From: JADKCZ01 sp963786945
Lineage (GTDB): Bacteria > Myxococcota > Myxococcia > Myxococcales > Anaeromyxobacteraceae
Direction: 5' to 3'
Assembly: GCA_963786945.1 (NCBI GenBank)
Contig: CAWBAO010000004.1
Coordinates: 372,001 to 436,000, forward strand
DNA length: 64,000 nucleotides
Positions within the stretch are counted from its first letter, which is position 1; each line of letters starts with the position of its first letter. The notes under the pieces were generated by a model. It did no database searches, had not been told where the DNA came from, and worked only from the letters and a program-made list of their open reading frames with translations. A program made the translations under genes and the position numbers. Of this stretch, positions 53,688-64,000 are shown in pieces.

Positions 53688-55403
53688 TCAGCCCCGCAGC
53701 GCCGCCAGGAAGAGCCCGGGCACCTTGGCCAGGCCGGGGCGGGCCTCGAAGCGGGTGAGGCGGCGCCCCAGGTCGTCGGCGGCGGCGTGGGTGAGGAACC
53801 AGGGAGGCTTGGGCGAGAGGTGGAGCCGGCCCCCCAGCCAGGCGCGGGGGAAGGGCTCGAAGGGCGCGTAGGTCACCGTCCGCTCCACCCCGTGGAGCAT
53901 GAAGGCGTTGTGCACCACCCCCTGGCCGCTCTGGATGTCGCGGTCCTCGTGGCCGGGGAAGGCGCCCCAGGTCCCCTCGGCCAGGGCGAAGGCCAGGGCC
54001 ACCCAGCTGTTCACGCCCACGGCGCCGTAGCGCAGCCGGGAGATCCCCTGCTCCAGCGCCGGCCCCAGCTCGGCCAGGGTGCGGGGGTGGGCGATGAGGC
54101 TGGCCCCCAGCGTCCCCTTGAGCTGGCCGTTGGCGAAGGCCACCGCCTCCTCGAGGAACTCGGCGGGGGTCCGCCCCGGCAGCGAGGTCTCGGCCAGCAC
54201 CGCCCCGAAGGCCTCCTCGGTGAAGGCGTACTGGCCGGCCTGGCCCGGGTCGAGGCCGGCGATCAGCGTGCGCGGCACCACCCCCTCGGCCGGCGCGTCG
54301 AGCAGCTCGGCGCCGGGGTGGGCCCGCAGCGCGGCGGCCTGGCGCTCGGCGGCGCCCGGGTAGTAGGCGGGGCGGGTCGGCACGGCGCGGAAGACCTCGC
54401 GCAGGGCGTCCAGGAAGGCCTCGCGCTGCGGCCAGGCGGCGGGGAGCACCAGCACCTGCGAGGCCACGCAGTTGAAGCCGCCGTTGTGGAGCTTCTGGGT
54501 GGCCACGTGCTCGGCCTGGAAGCGCAGGTCGGCCTGGCTCCAGCGCCCGGGCAGCACCACCACCGGCCCCACCCCACCCAGCTCGGCGGTGATGCGCTTG
54601 CGGCTGAGCGGCTCCCCGCGCTGCTTGCGCGCCGCCCCCTCCGGCCCGGGGCCGAACCGCAGCGCGTCGTAGGTCCGCGCGCTGCCGGTGACGTGGATCT
54701 CGTCGACGCCCGGGTGGCTGGCCAGCCAGGCGCCCACCTCGGCGCCGCCGCGAGCCACCGCCAGGAAGCCGCGCTCGATGAACTCCTCGAAGGCCTCCTC
54801 GATGAGCGGCGCCAGGTAGTCGTTGATCGGGTTGGGCTTGAGGACGCAGACCTGCCCCTCGGCGTAGAGCTTGTAGAGCACGTCGAGCGGCGCGATCGAC
54901 GCCACGTTGCCGGCCCCCAGCACCAGCGCCACCGCCCCGCCTGCCGCCGGCTGCTTGAAGCGCCGGGCCAGGTCGCGCTCCACCTCGGCCGGCGTCACCC
55001 CGGGCTGCATCCAGACCTCGGCGCGCATGCCGTTGAGGAGCAGCCGATCCCAGCCGGTCACCGGGAAGACGTCCACCACCACCTGGCCGCCGTCGCGGGT
55101 CCGGATGGCGCCGCGAGGCAGCGGCGAGCGGCCGGCCGCCAGCGCCACCAGCGTCCGCTCCAGGGCGTTGATGCCGTGGAGCACCGCGTAGGGGCCGGAG
55201 ATCCACTCCTCGCCGGACCAGGGCGAGCCGGGCGGGAGCCCCTTGGCGGCCGAGGCGGTGTCCACCCAGCGCTCCGCCACGGCGTCCACCCGGGGGCGCA
55301 GCCGGCGCAGCAGGCCGATCTGCTCGGCCACCGGGAGCCGCGCCCACTCCTCCTTGCGGGCGCGGACCGACTCGACGCGGCGCTCCAGGTCGGCGGTGTC
55401 CAT
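53688..55403 (-). CDS. Atypical aldehyde dehydrogenase
   Basis: A 571-residue aldehyde dehydrogenase-fold enzyme, longer than the standard ~490. The catalytic cysteine is Cys312 in HNGGFNCVASQVLVLP, the Glu region is RITAELGGVGPVVVLPG, and the cofactor strand is ALVLGAGNVASIAPLD. The N-terminal 75 residues and the motif PLSRKRITAE are unlike typical ALDHs. It belongs to a little-studied branch seen in mycobacteria and myxobacteria. Oxidation of a long-chain or lipid aldehyde is plausible, since its neighbours on both sides are membrane methyltransferase/reductase-like. Start ATG 55403; a TAAACT -10-like box lies 8 bases ahead. Substrate and cofactor are unknown. Confidence 0.82.
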   Translation of the reverse strand: MDTADLERRVESVRARKEEWARLPVAEQIGLLRRLRPRVDAVAERWVDTASAAKGLPPGSPWSGEEWISGPYAVLHGINALERTLVALAAGRSPLPRGAIRTRDGGQVVVDVFPVTGWDRLLLNGMRAEVWMQPGVTPAEVERDLARRFKQPAAGGAVALVLGAGNVASIAPLDVLYKLYAEGQVCVLKPNPINDYLAPLIEEAFEEFIERGFLAVARGGAEVGAWLASHPGVDEIHVTGSARTYDALRFGPGPEGAARKQRGEPLSRKRITAELGGVGPVVVLPGRWSQADLRFQAEHVATQKLHNGGFNCVASQVLVLPAAWPQREAFLDALREVFRAVPTRPAYYPGAAERQAAALRAHPGAELLDAPAEGVVPRTLIAGLDPGQAGQYAFTEEAFGAVLAETSLPGRTPAEFLEEAVAFANGQLKGTLGASLIAHPRTLAELGPALEQGISRLRYGAVGVNSWVALAFALAEGTWGAFPGHEDRDIQSGQGVVHNAFMLHGVERTVTYAPFEPFPRAWLGGRLHLSPKPPWFLTHAAADDLGRRLTRFEARPGLAKVPGLFLAALRG

Positions 55404-55411
55404 GGCTTTCA

Positions 55412-55417
55412 AGTTTA
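55412..55417 (-). promoter_or_regulatory. -10 element of the aldehyde dehydrogenase gene
   Basis: TAAACT (minus strand) ends 8 bases before the ATG at 55403, with no Shine-Dalgarno. It is divergent from TATCAG at 55458. Confidence 0.45.
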
Positions 55418-55457
55418 CCGCGTCCCGCCGCGGCGTGCGCTCCCGGTCGCGGCGCGC

Positions 55458-55463
55458 TATCAG
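55458..55463 (+). promoter_or_regulatory. -10 element of the DUF1295-like gene
   Basis: TATCAG ends 7 bases before the ATG at 55471. A GGGAGG lies in between, so this gene has both a very short leader and a ribosome-binding site. Confidence 0.35.
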
Positions 55464-55470
55464 GGAGGCC

Positions 55471-56244
55471 ATGCCCAAGACCGAACGCCAGGCGGCCCCG
55501 GTTCCGGCCCGCTGGCTGGGCCGGTTCGCCCAGACCATGAGCCAGGACTTCCTGGGGGGGCCGCGCCCGCTGCGCCTCTCCACGGTGATCAACCTGCAGA
55601 AGGGCGGCACCGCGCTGTTCGTGGGCGCCCTGATGCTGGCCTACCGCAACGGCTCCACCGAGGCCTGGGTCTACCTGGCGCTCCACGGCAGCTACGGGCT
55701 GGCCTGGCTCATGAAGCACCTCGCCTTCCGCGACCGGCGCTTCGACGCGCCGGTGACGGTGGGCGGCGCGGTGATGACCGTGGCGCTGGTGCTCGGCCCC
55801 TACTGGCTGGCCCCCTGGCTGCTCGTCTCCGGCGTGCTCGGGCCGCGGCCCGAGGCGGGGGCGCCGCTGCTGGGCGCCGCCATCGCCCTCCACACCCTGG
55901 GGCTGGCCGCCATGCTGGGCGCCGACGCCCAGAAGCGCTTCCAGCTGGAGGCGGGGCCGCGGCTGCTCACCGGCGGGATGTTCGCCCGCACCCGCAACCC
56001 CAACTACCTGGGCGAGATGATGGTCTACGGCGCCTACGCGCTGCTGGTCCGCCACTGGCTCCCCTGGCTGGTGCTGGCCTGGGTCTGGGGGGCGGTCTTC
56101 GTCCCCAACATGCTGCTCAAGGACGCCTCCCTGTCGCGCTACCCCGGCTGGGACGCCTACCGCACCGCCACCGGGCTGCTCATCCCCCGCCTGGCGCCGG
56201 CGCCGCGGGCCGCTCCGGAGCCGGCACCGGCTCCACCAGCGTGA
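55471..56244 (+). CDS. DUF1295/ICMT-like membrane protein
   Basis: A 257-residue membrane protein with about six hydrophobic segments. The C-terminal half has GGMFARTRNPNYLGEMMVYGAYALL and SLSRYPGWDAYRTATG. This is the NPNYxGE signature of the DUF1295/steroid 5-alpha-reductase C-terminal family, whose relatives are membrane methyltransferases or reductases. It is divergent from the ALDH/ICMT operon, 67 bases between start codons, so the three may act on the same lipid. Its last 65 bases overlap the end of the convergent MATE gene. Confidence 0.8.
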   Translation: MPKTERQAAPVPARWLGRFAQTMSQDFLGGPRPLRLSTVINLQKGGTALFVGALMLAYRNGSTEAWVYLALHGSYGLAWLMKHLAFRDRRFDAPVTVGGAVMTVALVLGPYWLAPWLLVSGVLGPRPEAGAPLLGAAIALHTLGLAAMLGADAQKRFQLEAGPRLLTGGMFARTRNPNYLGEMMVYGAYALLVRHWLPWLVLAWVWGAVFVPNMLLKDASLSRYPGWDAYRTATGLLIPRLAPAPRAAPEPAPAPPA

Positions 56245-57631
56245 GCCGGCGCCAGGCGCCGCCCCGGAAGCGGAACCAGAGCACCAGGGCCAGCGCCGCC
56301 AGGTAGACGACCAGCCAGCCGACGGCCACCAGGTCGCCGTATCCGAGCACGCGCACCGAGACCCAGGCGCCGGGGACGAAGAGCCCCCAGGCGATCGCCA
56401 GGCGCGCCCAGAGCGTGAAGGCGGTGTCGCCGGCGGCGCGCAGCGACTCGGCCAGCACCGCGGCGGCCGCATCGAAGAGCAGCCAGGCGGTGGAGAGCAC
56501 CAGCATGCGCTGGCCGGTGGCCAGCAGCGCCGGACCGGTGGCCGGGTCGACGGCGAAGGGGGCGAAGACCAGCGCCGGATCGACGACGTAGACGAGCCCG
56601 ACCAGCACCTGCCATGCGGCGCAGACCCGGAAGGTCAGCCAGGCCAGGGCCGGGACCTCGTCCTTCCTCCCCGCTCCGATGGCCTGCCCCACCAGGATGG
56701 CGCCGGCGCTGGCGATGCCGAAGGAGGGCATGAAGGCGACCGAGTTGACCTGGAAGACCGCCATGAGCGCCGCCAGCGTGGTGGTGCCGAGCCCGGCCAC
56801 GATGACGGTGACGAAGAAGTTGAAGGCGAAGAACTCGAAGAACCAGTTGAGGCCGGAGGGGAGGCCGAAGCGGAGCATCCTCCCGAGCTCCGCGAGCCGC
56901 AGGGGAGGCTGGGAGCGCAGGCCCCGACCCTCACGCCAGAAGGCGGCCAGCAGGCCGAGGAAGGCGAGCCAGGTCGCGACCGAGGAGGCCATGGCCGCAC
57001 CGGCCACGCCCATGGCCGGCAGGCCGAGCCGTCCGTCGATGAGGAGCCAGTTGCCGGCCACGTTGAGCGCCATGGCCGCCACCTGCGCCAGCATGGGGCG
57101 GCGCGTGTTCCCCAGGCCGCCGTAGTAGTTGCCCAGCGCCTCGAGGCCGATGGCGGCGCCGCCCGACCAGAGCCGGATGAGGAGGTAGTCGGTCATGAGG
57201 GCGCGCACGTCGGGGGCCAGGTCGAGCAGGCCGAGCAGGCCTGCCACCGCCGGCAGGGCGGCCACCCCGGCCACCTGGGTGACCGCCGCCACGCCGAGGC
57301 CGTACCAGCCGTAGCGCCGGGCACCGGCCGCGTCCCCCATGCCGAAGAGCTGCGAGGTGAACGAGGAGACGATGAAGACCACGCCCATGGGAAGGATGAG
57401 GAGCGAGAAGACGTTCATCGAGCCGGTGGTGGTGGCGGCCAGCGCGGACGCCCCGAGGTGGGCCACCATGACGGCGTCCGAGACGCCCACCACCACCTGG
57501 GCCGACCGGGACACCACGATGGGCCAGGCCAGGGCCAGCAGGACGGCGAGCCGGGATGGTGGCCGCGGCGCAGGCGCGGCGGCCGAGGCCGGGAGGTCGA
57601 CGGCCTCCCCGACCGCGTCGCCGGGCTTCAC
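56180..57631 (-). CDS. MATE-family multidrug efflux transporter
   Basis: A 12-helix transporter of 483 residues. Two MatE halves are visible: AWPIVVSRSAQVVVGVSDAV with QLFGMGDAAGARRYGWYG in the first half, and FGLPSGLNWFFEFFAF with VFQVNSVAFMPSFGIASAGA in the second. These are the family's conserved segments. MATE pumps export cationic drugs or metabolites using Na+ or H+. The GTG at 57631 has GAGG seven bases upstream and gives a normal length; the much longer frame upstream is not used. The C-terminus is Pro/Ala-rich. Confidence 0.88.
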   Translation of the reverse strand: MKPGDAVGEAVDLPASAAAPAPRPPSRLAVLLALAWPIVVSRSAQVVVGVSDAVMVAHLGASALAATTTGSMNVFSLLILPMGVVFIVSSFTSQLFGMGDAAGARRYGWYGLGVAAVTQVAGVAALPAVAGLLGLLDLAPDVRALMTDYLLIRLWSGGAAIGLEALGNYYGGLGNTRRPMLAQVAAMALNVAGNWLLIDGRLGLPAMGVAGAAMASSVATWLAFLGLLAAFWREGRGLRSQPPLRLAELGRMLRFGLPSGLNWFFEFFAFNFFVTVIVAGLGTTTLAALMAVFQVNSVAFMPSFGIASAGAILVGQAIGAGRKDEVPALAWLTFRVCAAWQVLVGLVYVVDPALVFAPFAVDPATGPALLATGQRMLVLSTAWLLFDAAAAVLAESLRAAGDTAFTLWARLAIAWGLFVPGAWVSVRVLGYGDLVAVGWLVVYLAALALVLWFRFRGGAWRRLTLVEPVPAPERPAAPAPGGG

Positions 57632-57797
57632 CGGGCGGCCTCGCTGGACTCGATCACGAGCGGAGGCTAGCGGCCTTCGCCCCGCCGAGCCACATCCCGG
57701 CGAGGCCGTCCTGCGGCGACGGCCCCGGGGCCTGCGGGGCGCGGGCCAGCCGCCCGGCCCCTTGCACCCCGGCCCGCCTTGAAGGCACCGTGCCGGG

Positions 57798-58589
57798 GTG
57801 CTCGTCGTCGTCACCACCCCGCTCCGGCCGTCGCCCGAGGAGGAGCGGGAGGCGCGCGAGGCGGCCGCTCGCCACGGCCTGCCGTACGCGCCGCGCGGCC
57901 GGGGCGCGCTGGAGACGGTCCTGGCCGCCACGGGCGCCGGCGCCGCGCTGGTGCTCTCCTCCCGGGCCGCCCTCCTCGCCACCGCCGCCGCCAGCCAGCG
58001 CTGGTCGGCCGGCATGGGGCTCCTCCGCATGCGCCGGACGCTGGCGCGCCTGGGCGGCCGGCCGGTCTCCCCCACCGACCGCGATCCGTTCCTGGAGGCG
58101 GCCGGGATCCGCCCCGGCGACGAGGTGCTGGACGCGACGCTCGGCCTCGGCGCCGACGCGCTGGTGGCCGCGGCCGCCTGCGGCCCGGACGGCCGGGTGG
58201 TGGCGCTGGAGGGCTCGCGCCCGCTGGCGGCCTGGGTGGCCGAGGGGCTCCGCCGGCTGGAGGCCGGGCCGGCCCGGCGCATCGAGGTGCGGGCCGAGGA
58301 CCACCTGGCGGCCCTCGGCGCCCTCCCCCCTCGCAGCTTCGACGTGGTGGCCTTCGACCCCATGTTCCGCCACGCCCGGTCCCAGCCCGGCGGCTTCGAG
58401 CTGGTGCGGGCCCTCGCCGATCCCCGGCCGCTCCAGGCCGAGGCGGTGGCCGAGGCCCGGCGGGTGGCGCGCCGCTGGGTGGTGGTGAAGGACGGCGCGC
58501 CCGGCTGGGACCTGGCCCGGCTCGGCCTCACCCCGCTGCCCAGCGCGCGCGGCGCCCATCGCTACTACGCCCGGGTCGCGCCCGGCTGA
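57798..58589 (+). CDS. RsmJ-like SAM-dependent methyltransferase
   Basis: A 263-residue class I methyltransferase. The SAM loop is VLDATLGLGADALVAA (motif I), with VVALEGSRPLAAW for motif II, FDVVAFDPMFRH for motif IV and RRWVVVKDGAPG late in the fold. The DATLGLG...DPMF combination resembles RsmJ (16S rRNA guanine-N2 methyltransferase) and related YhiQ proteins. The N-terminal ~100 residues differ from E. coli RsmJ, so the substrate is uncertain. GTG 57798 is the chosen start, weakly supported. It is divergent from the MATE gene and convergent with the next gene. Confidence 0.75.
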   Translation: MLVVVTTPLRPSPEEEREAREAAARHGLPYAPRGRGALETVLAATGAGAALVLSSRAALLATAAASQRWSAGMGLLRMRRTLARLGGRPVSPTDRDPFLEAAGIRPGDEVLDATLGLGADALVAAAACGPDGRVVALEGSRPLAAWVAEGLRRLEAGPARRIEVRAEDHLAALGALPPRSFDVVAFDPMFRHARSQPGGFELVRALADPRPLQAEAVAEARRVARRWVVVKDGAPGWDLARLGLTPLPSARGAHRYYARVAPG

Positions 58590-58611
58590 GCGCCGGAGCG
58601 GCCCGGCCGGC

Positions 58612-58899
58612 TCAGGGGCCGGAGGGTGGCGTCGCGGCGGGCGCCAGCTCGGCCTCCTCGATCGGCAGGGCCGCCTCGATCAGCCCGGCCAGCTCCTCGT
58701 CACCGGCGGCCGGGTACCATGCCGCCAGGGCGGCGGCCAGGGGGAGCCGGAGATCGCGCCAGGGCGCGTCGGCCTCGCGCAGCGCCGCGGCGGCGCGCGC
58801 CAGCCCGGCCTGCCAGCGCCGGGTGGTGCGAAGGCGGGGCCCGTCGCGCCGCAGCAGCCCGTCCGCCAGCAGCCGCCCGATGGCGTCGGGCTCAGGCAT
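58612..58899 (-). CDS. Small protein coupled to the AhpD-like gene
   Basis: A 95-residue protein I do not recognise. The first ~40 residues (AIGRLLADGLLRRDGPRLRTTRRWQAGLARA) have a winged-helix feel; the rest is Ala/Leu/Glu-rich helix (ELAGLIEAALPIEEAELAP). Its ATG overlaps the end of the AhpD-like gene by 8 bases, so they are co-translated. A small regulatory or accessory role next to the peroxidase-like protein is possible, but unproven. Confidence 0.6.
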   Translation of the reverse strand: MPEPDAIGRLLADGLLRRDGPRLRTTRRWQAGLARAAAALREADAPWRDLRLPLAAALAAWYPAAGDEELAGLIEAALPIEEAELAPAATPPSGP

Positions 58900-59344
58900 G
58901 GGCCCGCGACGACGGCTTGGCACCCTGGGCCATGGGGGTGTGGGACCGGACCCAGGCGACCGCGTCCAGCGTCTCGCGCCGGAAGGCGTCGTAGTCGATC
59001 TGCATGGCGTTGACGAAGGTGCTGGCCGACATGGTGTGCGCCGCCATCATGGCGGCCTCGGCGATCTCCTCGTCGCTGGCGCCGAAGAGCCGGGCCGCCT
59101 CGGTGTGGAAGAGCGCGCAGTAGCGGCACCGCGTGGCGCCGGAGACCGCCAGCCCGATGAGCTCCTTGTACTTGTTGGGGAGGGCGGTCTCGCCGAGCTG
59201 GAAGTCCCGCATGGTGGTCCAGAAGCCCTCCAGCGCCGCGCTGGGCACCTCCTCGACCCAGCCCGGGACCTTGCCGAAGGCCTGCTTGATCTCCTCGCGG
59301 ATGCGGGTCACGTCGTGCAGCTTGCTCTTGTCTACGGTCGCCAT
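58892..59344 (-). CDS. Carboxymuconolactone decarboxylase/AhpD-like protein
   Basis: A 150-residue all-helical protein of the AhpD/CMD family. The redox motif CRYCALFH (Cys73, Cys76, His80; CxxCxxxH) is the signature of AhpD-type thiol peroxidases or reductases. The family also includes CMD enzymes, but the two cysteines favour the peroxidase-type branch. The ATG at 59344 is set by AAGGAG five bases upstream. The 199 bases between it and lon contain a hairpin and no gene. Confidence 0.85.
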   Translation of the reverse strand: MATVDKSKLHDVTRIREEIKQAFGKVPGWVEEVPSAALEGFWTTMRDFQLGETALPNKYKELIGLAVSGATRCRYCALFHTEAARLFGASDEEIAEAAMMAAHTMSASTFVNAMQIDYDAFRRETLDAVAWVRSHTPMAQGAKPSSRAHA

Positions 59345-59456
59345 GGTCACTCCTTGCGCTCCGCGCTGAGGGACTGCGGCGGAGGCAGCGTGGCCATGCC
59401 GGCACGGCCCGGTGGGCGCAAGCCTCAGAGCGGGTGAGCGGGCGCTGACTCCCCAC

Positions 59457-59477
59457 ACGACCCGGCGCCGGCGTCGT
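59457..59477 (-). terminator. Hairpin after lon
   Basis: ACGAC-CCGGC-GCCGGC-GTCGT forms a stem with a small mismatch, about 70 bases beyond the lon stop. No U-tract. Confidence 0.35.
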
Positions 59478-59543
59478 CCCCAGCGGCTCCTGACGGCCCG
59501 ACCGGTGCGGGAATGGACCGGCCCGCGGCACCGTCGGCGCGGG

Positions 59544-61980
<2,437 letters not shown>

Positions 61981-62046
61981 GTTGTCTCCTGGCCGCGGCG
62001 GGAGGCGCCGCTGGGCGGAGATCTACCATCGTCGGCGGTCTTCCGG

Positions 62047-62052
62047 TACAAG
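62047..62052 (+). promoter_or_regulatory. -10 element of the aminotransferase gene, leaderless type
   Basis: TACAAG ends 6 bases before the ATG at 62059, with no Shine-Dalgarno; it is divergent from lon, 78 bases between start codons. Confidence 0.35.
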
Positions 62053-62058
62053 CCCGCC

Positions 62059-63760
62059 ATGCTCCCCTTCGACGAGGTGGCCGGCCGGTTGCGGCGGGCC
62101 GAGGCCGGGCGCTGCACCTTCGTGGCCACCCCATTTGGCCGGCGCCTGGTCACCTACGCCGACCAGACCGCCACCGGCCGTTCCCTGGCCTTCGTCGAGG
62201 CGGCGCTGGCCGGGGTGCGGCCGCTGTACGCCAACACCCACACCGCCATCTCCACCACCGGCCGGGTCATGACCCGCCTGCGCGAGGCCTCCCGCGCCGC
62301 CATCGCCGCCGCGGTCCACGCCGGCCCGGACGACGTGGTCCTCTTCACCGGCAGCGGCGCCACCGCCGCCGTCAACAAGCTGGTCGGGCTGCTCGGCCTG
62401 CGCATCGACGAGCCGCTGGAGCGGCGCTACCACCTCTCGACGCACATCCCCGCCGGCGAGCGGCCGGTGGTGCTGGTCTCTCCCTACGAGCACCACTCCA
62501 ACCAGCTGCCCTGGCTGGAGAGCGTGGCCGAGGTGGTGGAGGTGGCGCTCTCGCCCGGTGGCCGCCTCGATCCTCGGGGACCTGGAGCGGAAGGCGCGCG
62601 CCTTCTCGGGACGGCCGCTCAAGGTGGGCGCCTTCTCGGCCGCCTCCAACGTCACCGGCGCCCTCACCGAGGTGGGGGCCGTGGCCCGCGTGCTCCACGC
62701 CCACGGCTTCCTGGCCTGCGCCGACTACGCCGCCGCCGGCCCCTACGTCCCCATCGACATGCACCCGGCCGAGCCGGCCGAGCGGCTCGACGCCCTCTTC
62801 GTCTCCACCCACAAGTTCCTCGGCGGCAGCGAGGGCTCGGGGGTGCTGGTGGCCCACCGCGACCTCTTCCGCTCCCGCGTGCCCGAGCGGCCGGGCGGCG
62901 GCACCGTCGACTACGTGGCGGCCTTCGAGCGGCTCTCGGTCGACTACACCAGCCACCTCGCCGAGCGCGAGGAGGGGGGCACGCCCGACATCCTCGGCGA
63001 CCTGCGCGCCGGCCTGGCGTTCCAGGTGAAGCAGGCGGCCGGCCCGGAGCGGATCCTGGCCCACGACCTGGCGCTGGGGGCGCGGGCGGTGGAGCGGCTG
63101 TCGCGCCACCCGCGGCTGCGCCTCTACGGCCCGGCCGGGCCGCGGCTGCCCATCCTCTCCTTCAACGTCGAGGGGCTCCACCACGATCTCGCCTCGGTGC
63201 TGCTCGATCACCTCTTCGGCATCCAGAACCGGGCCGGCTGCGGCTGCGCCGGCCCCTACGGCCACAGGCTGCTGGGCGTGGGCGCGGCCCGGAGCGCGCT
63301 CCACCGCCAGGCCATCGCCACCGGCACCCTGGCGCTCAAGCCCGGCTGGGTGCGGATCTCGCTCCCCTGGCACGCCACCCCGGAGGAGGTCGAGTTCCTG
63401 CTCTCGGCGGTGGAGTTCCTCGCCGACCACGGCGAGGCCTTCGTGCCGCTCTACCGGCTGGGCTGGCGCGACGGGATCTGGCACCACGTCGACGGCGAGC
63501 CGGCCGACCCCGTGCCGCTCACCTTCGATCCCGGGTCGCTCCTGGAGGCGGCCGCGGGGCGCTCCCCCTGGCCGGCCAGCGAGGAGCCGCTCGACGAGGC
63601 CACCGCCGCCGCGGAGCGGCGGCGGTATCTGTCCGAGGCCGGGCAGCTGGCCGCCGGGCTCGAGGCCCGCTGGCGCGCCGAGCCGCCCGCCTGGAACCCG
63701 CCCACCGGGGACGCCTTCGTGGACGGGATGGTCTGGTTCAGGTACGTGCGGGCGGGGTAG
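62059..63760 (+). pseudogene. Class V aminotransferase/cysteine-desulfurase-like, one-base frameshift
   Basis: A PLP-dependent fold-type I enzyme of ~566 residues after correction. The first part has YADQTATGRSLAF and FTGSGATAAVNKLVGLLGL (cofactor phosphate loop) and VSPYEHHSNQLPWLES. The frame breaks near 62574: GATCCTCGG needs one base fewer to continue as LGDLERKARAFSGRPLK. The second part has the PLP-binding Lys in FVSTHKFLGGSEGSGVLV and an active-site cysteine region RAGCGCAGPYGHRLLG, as in desulfurase-type enzymes. The C-terminal ~110 residues form an extra domain. Sulfur transfer or amino-acid cleavage is possible. The frameshift may be a sequencing error. Confidence 0.85.
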
Positions 63761-63762
63761 CC

Positions 63763-63793
63763 CGGAAGGCCAGCCGCGGTTCCGGGCCTTCCG
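63763..63793 (+). terminator. Hairpin after the aminotransferase gene
   Basis: CGGAAGGCC and GGCCTTCCG form a perfect 9-bp stem with a 13-base loop, right after the stop. No U-tract follows. Confidence 0.55.
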
Positions 63794-63882
63794 TCGACAA
63801 GCGAACGAGTTCGCACGCGCAGAGTGATCCTGGGCACGTGTCGCGCCCGGCGCCGTCTCGGAACCTGCTGCGACTCCAGTGA

Positions 63883-64000
63883 ACCCATCTGGCGTGGCCT
63901 CGCGCGCGTCGCACCGCCATCGCAGTCCACCTCGCCAACAACCTGCTGGCGGAGCGGCCCGGGGTGGTGAGGCACCCCGGGCGCAGCTTCGCGTCGCCCA
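63883..64000 (+). other. Edge region with a possible gene fragment
   Basis: After the hairpin, 63794-63882 shows no recognisable gene. From 63883 one frame is open to the window edge and reads AIAVHLANNLLAERPGVVRH, faintly like the helical part of HDOD/HD-type regulatory domains. A neighbouring frame before it reads EPIWRGLARVA. If these belong together a frameshift would be needed. It is too short to name; a hit in the adjoining sequence would settle it. Confidence 0.2.

Overview
The window is about 64 kb of very GC-rich DNA (well over 65% G+C by eye; third codon positions are nearly all G or C). It is densely packed with single-copy bacterial chromosomal genes. The protein set points to a myxobacterium (Myxococcota), most like Anaeromyxobacter. 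Indicators are an MXAN_5187-type membrane protein, tandem-FHA sigma-54 activators, Hanks-type kinases, an archaeal/fungal-type aspartate-semialdehyde dehydrogenase, ThyX in place of ThyA, and rubrerythrin/ferritin-like proteins. The genus is an inference. No tRNA, rRNA, CRISPR array, prophage or plasmid origin was seen. The one mobile-type gene is a REP-associated (Y1) transposase relative at 10.5-11.4 kb.

Layout. 0-5.8 kb: end of a Do-like protease, argJ, a small XRE regulator, a one-cysteine peroxiredoxin, a DUF1028/peptidoglycan-binding protein, asd and a nitroreductase. 5.8-10.3 kb: a complete branched-chain amino acid ABC transporter operon (livK-H-M-G-F) with a readable promoter. 10.5-23.7 kb: Y1 transposase, FHA protein, thioesterase and thyX (divergent), SppA fused to an outer-membrane-barrel-like domain, an unusual Rho, an HD-GYP response regulator, a Ser/Thr kinase, a zinc-ribbon protein, a Bax-inhibitor-1 protein, a hybrid histidine kinase broken by one base, and a ferritin-like protein. 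23.8-31.2 kb: a 4Fe-4S protein and a four-gene marR-adaptor-RND-tolC efflux operon on the minus strand. 31.3-40.2 kb: DUF2127 protein, cutA, a doubly frameshifted chalcone-isomerase-like gene, two tandem EamA exporters, uvrA, rubrerythrin and a type II homoserine kinase. 40.2-51.9 kb: TPR protein, sigma-54 activator with two FHA domains, CpoB-like and Pal-like lipoproteins, PBP1A, an MXAN_5187-like protein and an S46 peptidase. 51.9-63.8 kb: nadA, an atypical aldehyde dehydrogenase between two membrane methyltransferase-like genes, a MATE exporter, an RsmJ-like methyltransferase, an AhpD-like protein, lon (one-base frameshift) and a class V aminotransferase (one-base frameshift).

How the genes fit together. 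Most are housekeeping functions: amino-acid synthesis and import (argJ, asd, thrB, liv), NAD (nadA), dTMP (thyX), DNA repair (uvrA), proteolysis (lon, SppA, S46, Do-like) and envelope assembly (PBP1A, Pal/CpoB-like). Peroxide/oxygen defence recurs (peroxiredoxin, two diiron proteins, AhpD-like).

Four things stand out. (1) The Rho factor has a roughly 110-residue Gly/Pro/Gln/Arg-rich N-terminus, and the aromatic residues of the classical primary RNA site appear to be missing. (2) Many genes carry a -10-like hexamer (mostly TAnnnT) only 5-11 bases before the start codon with no Shine-Dalgarno, which predicts leaderless or nearly leaderless mRNAs. (3) Strong hairpins at gene ends lack U-tracts. 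(4) Four genes contain five single-base +1 shifts, which may be sequencing errors. I did not find a convincing, wholly new multi-gene defence or biosynthetic system. The strongest leads are the Rho/terminator/leaderless-mRNA combination, the barrel-SppA fusion and the ALDH/methyltransferase cluster.
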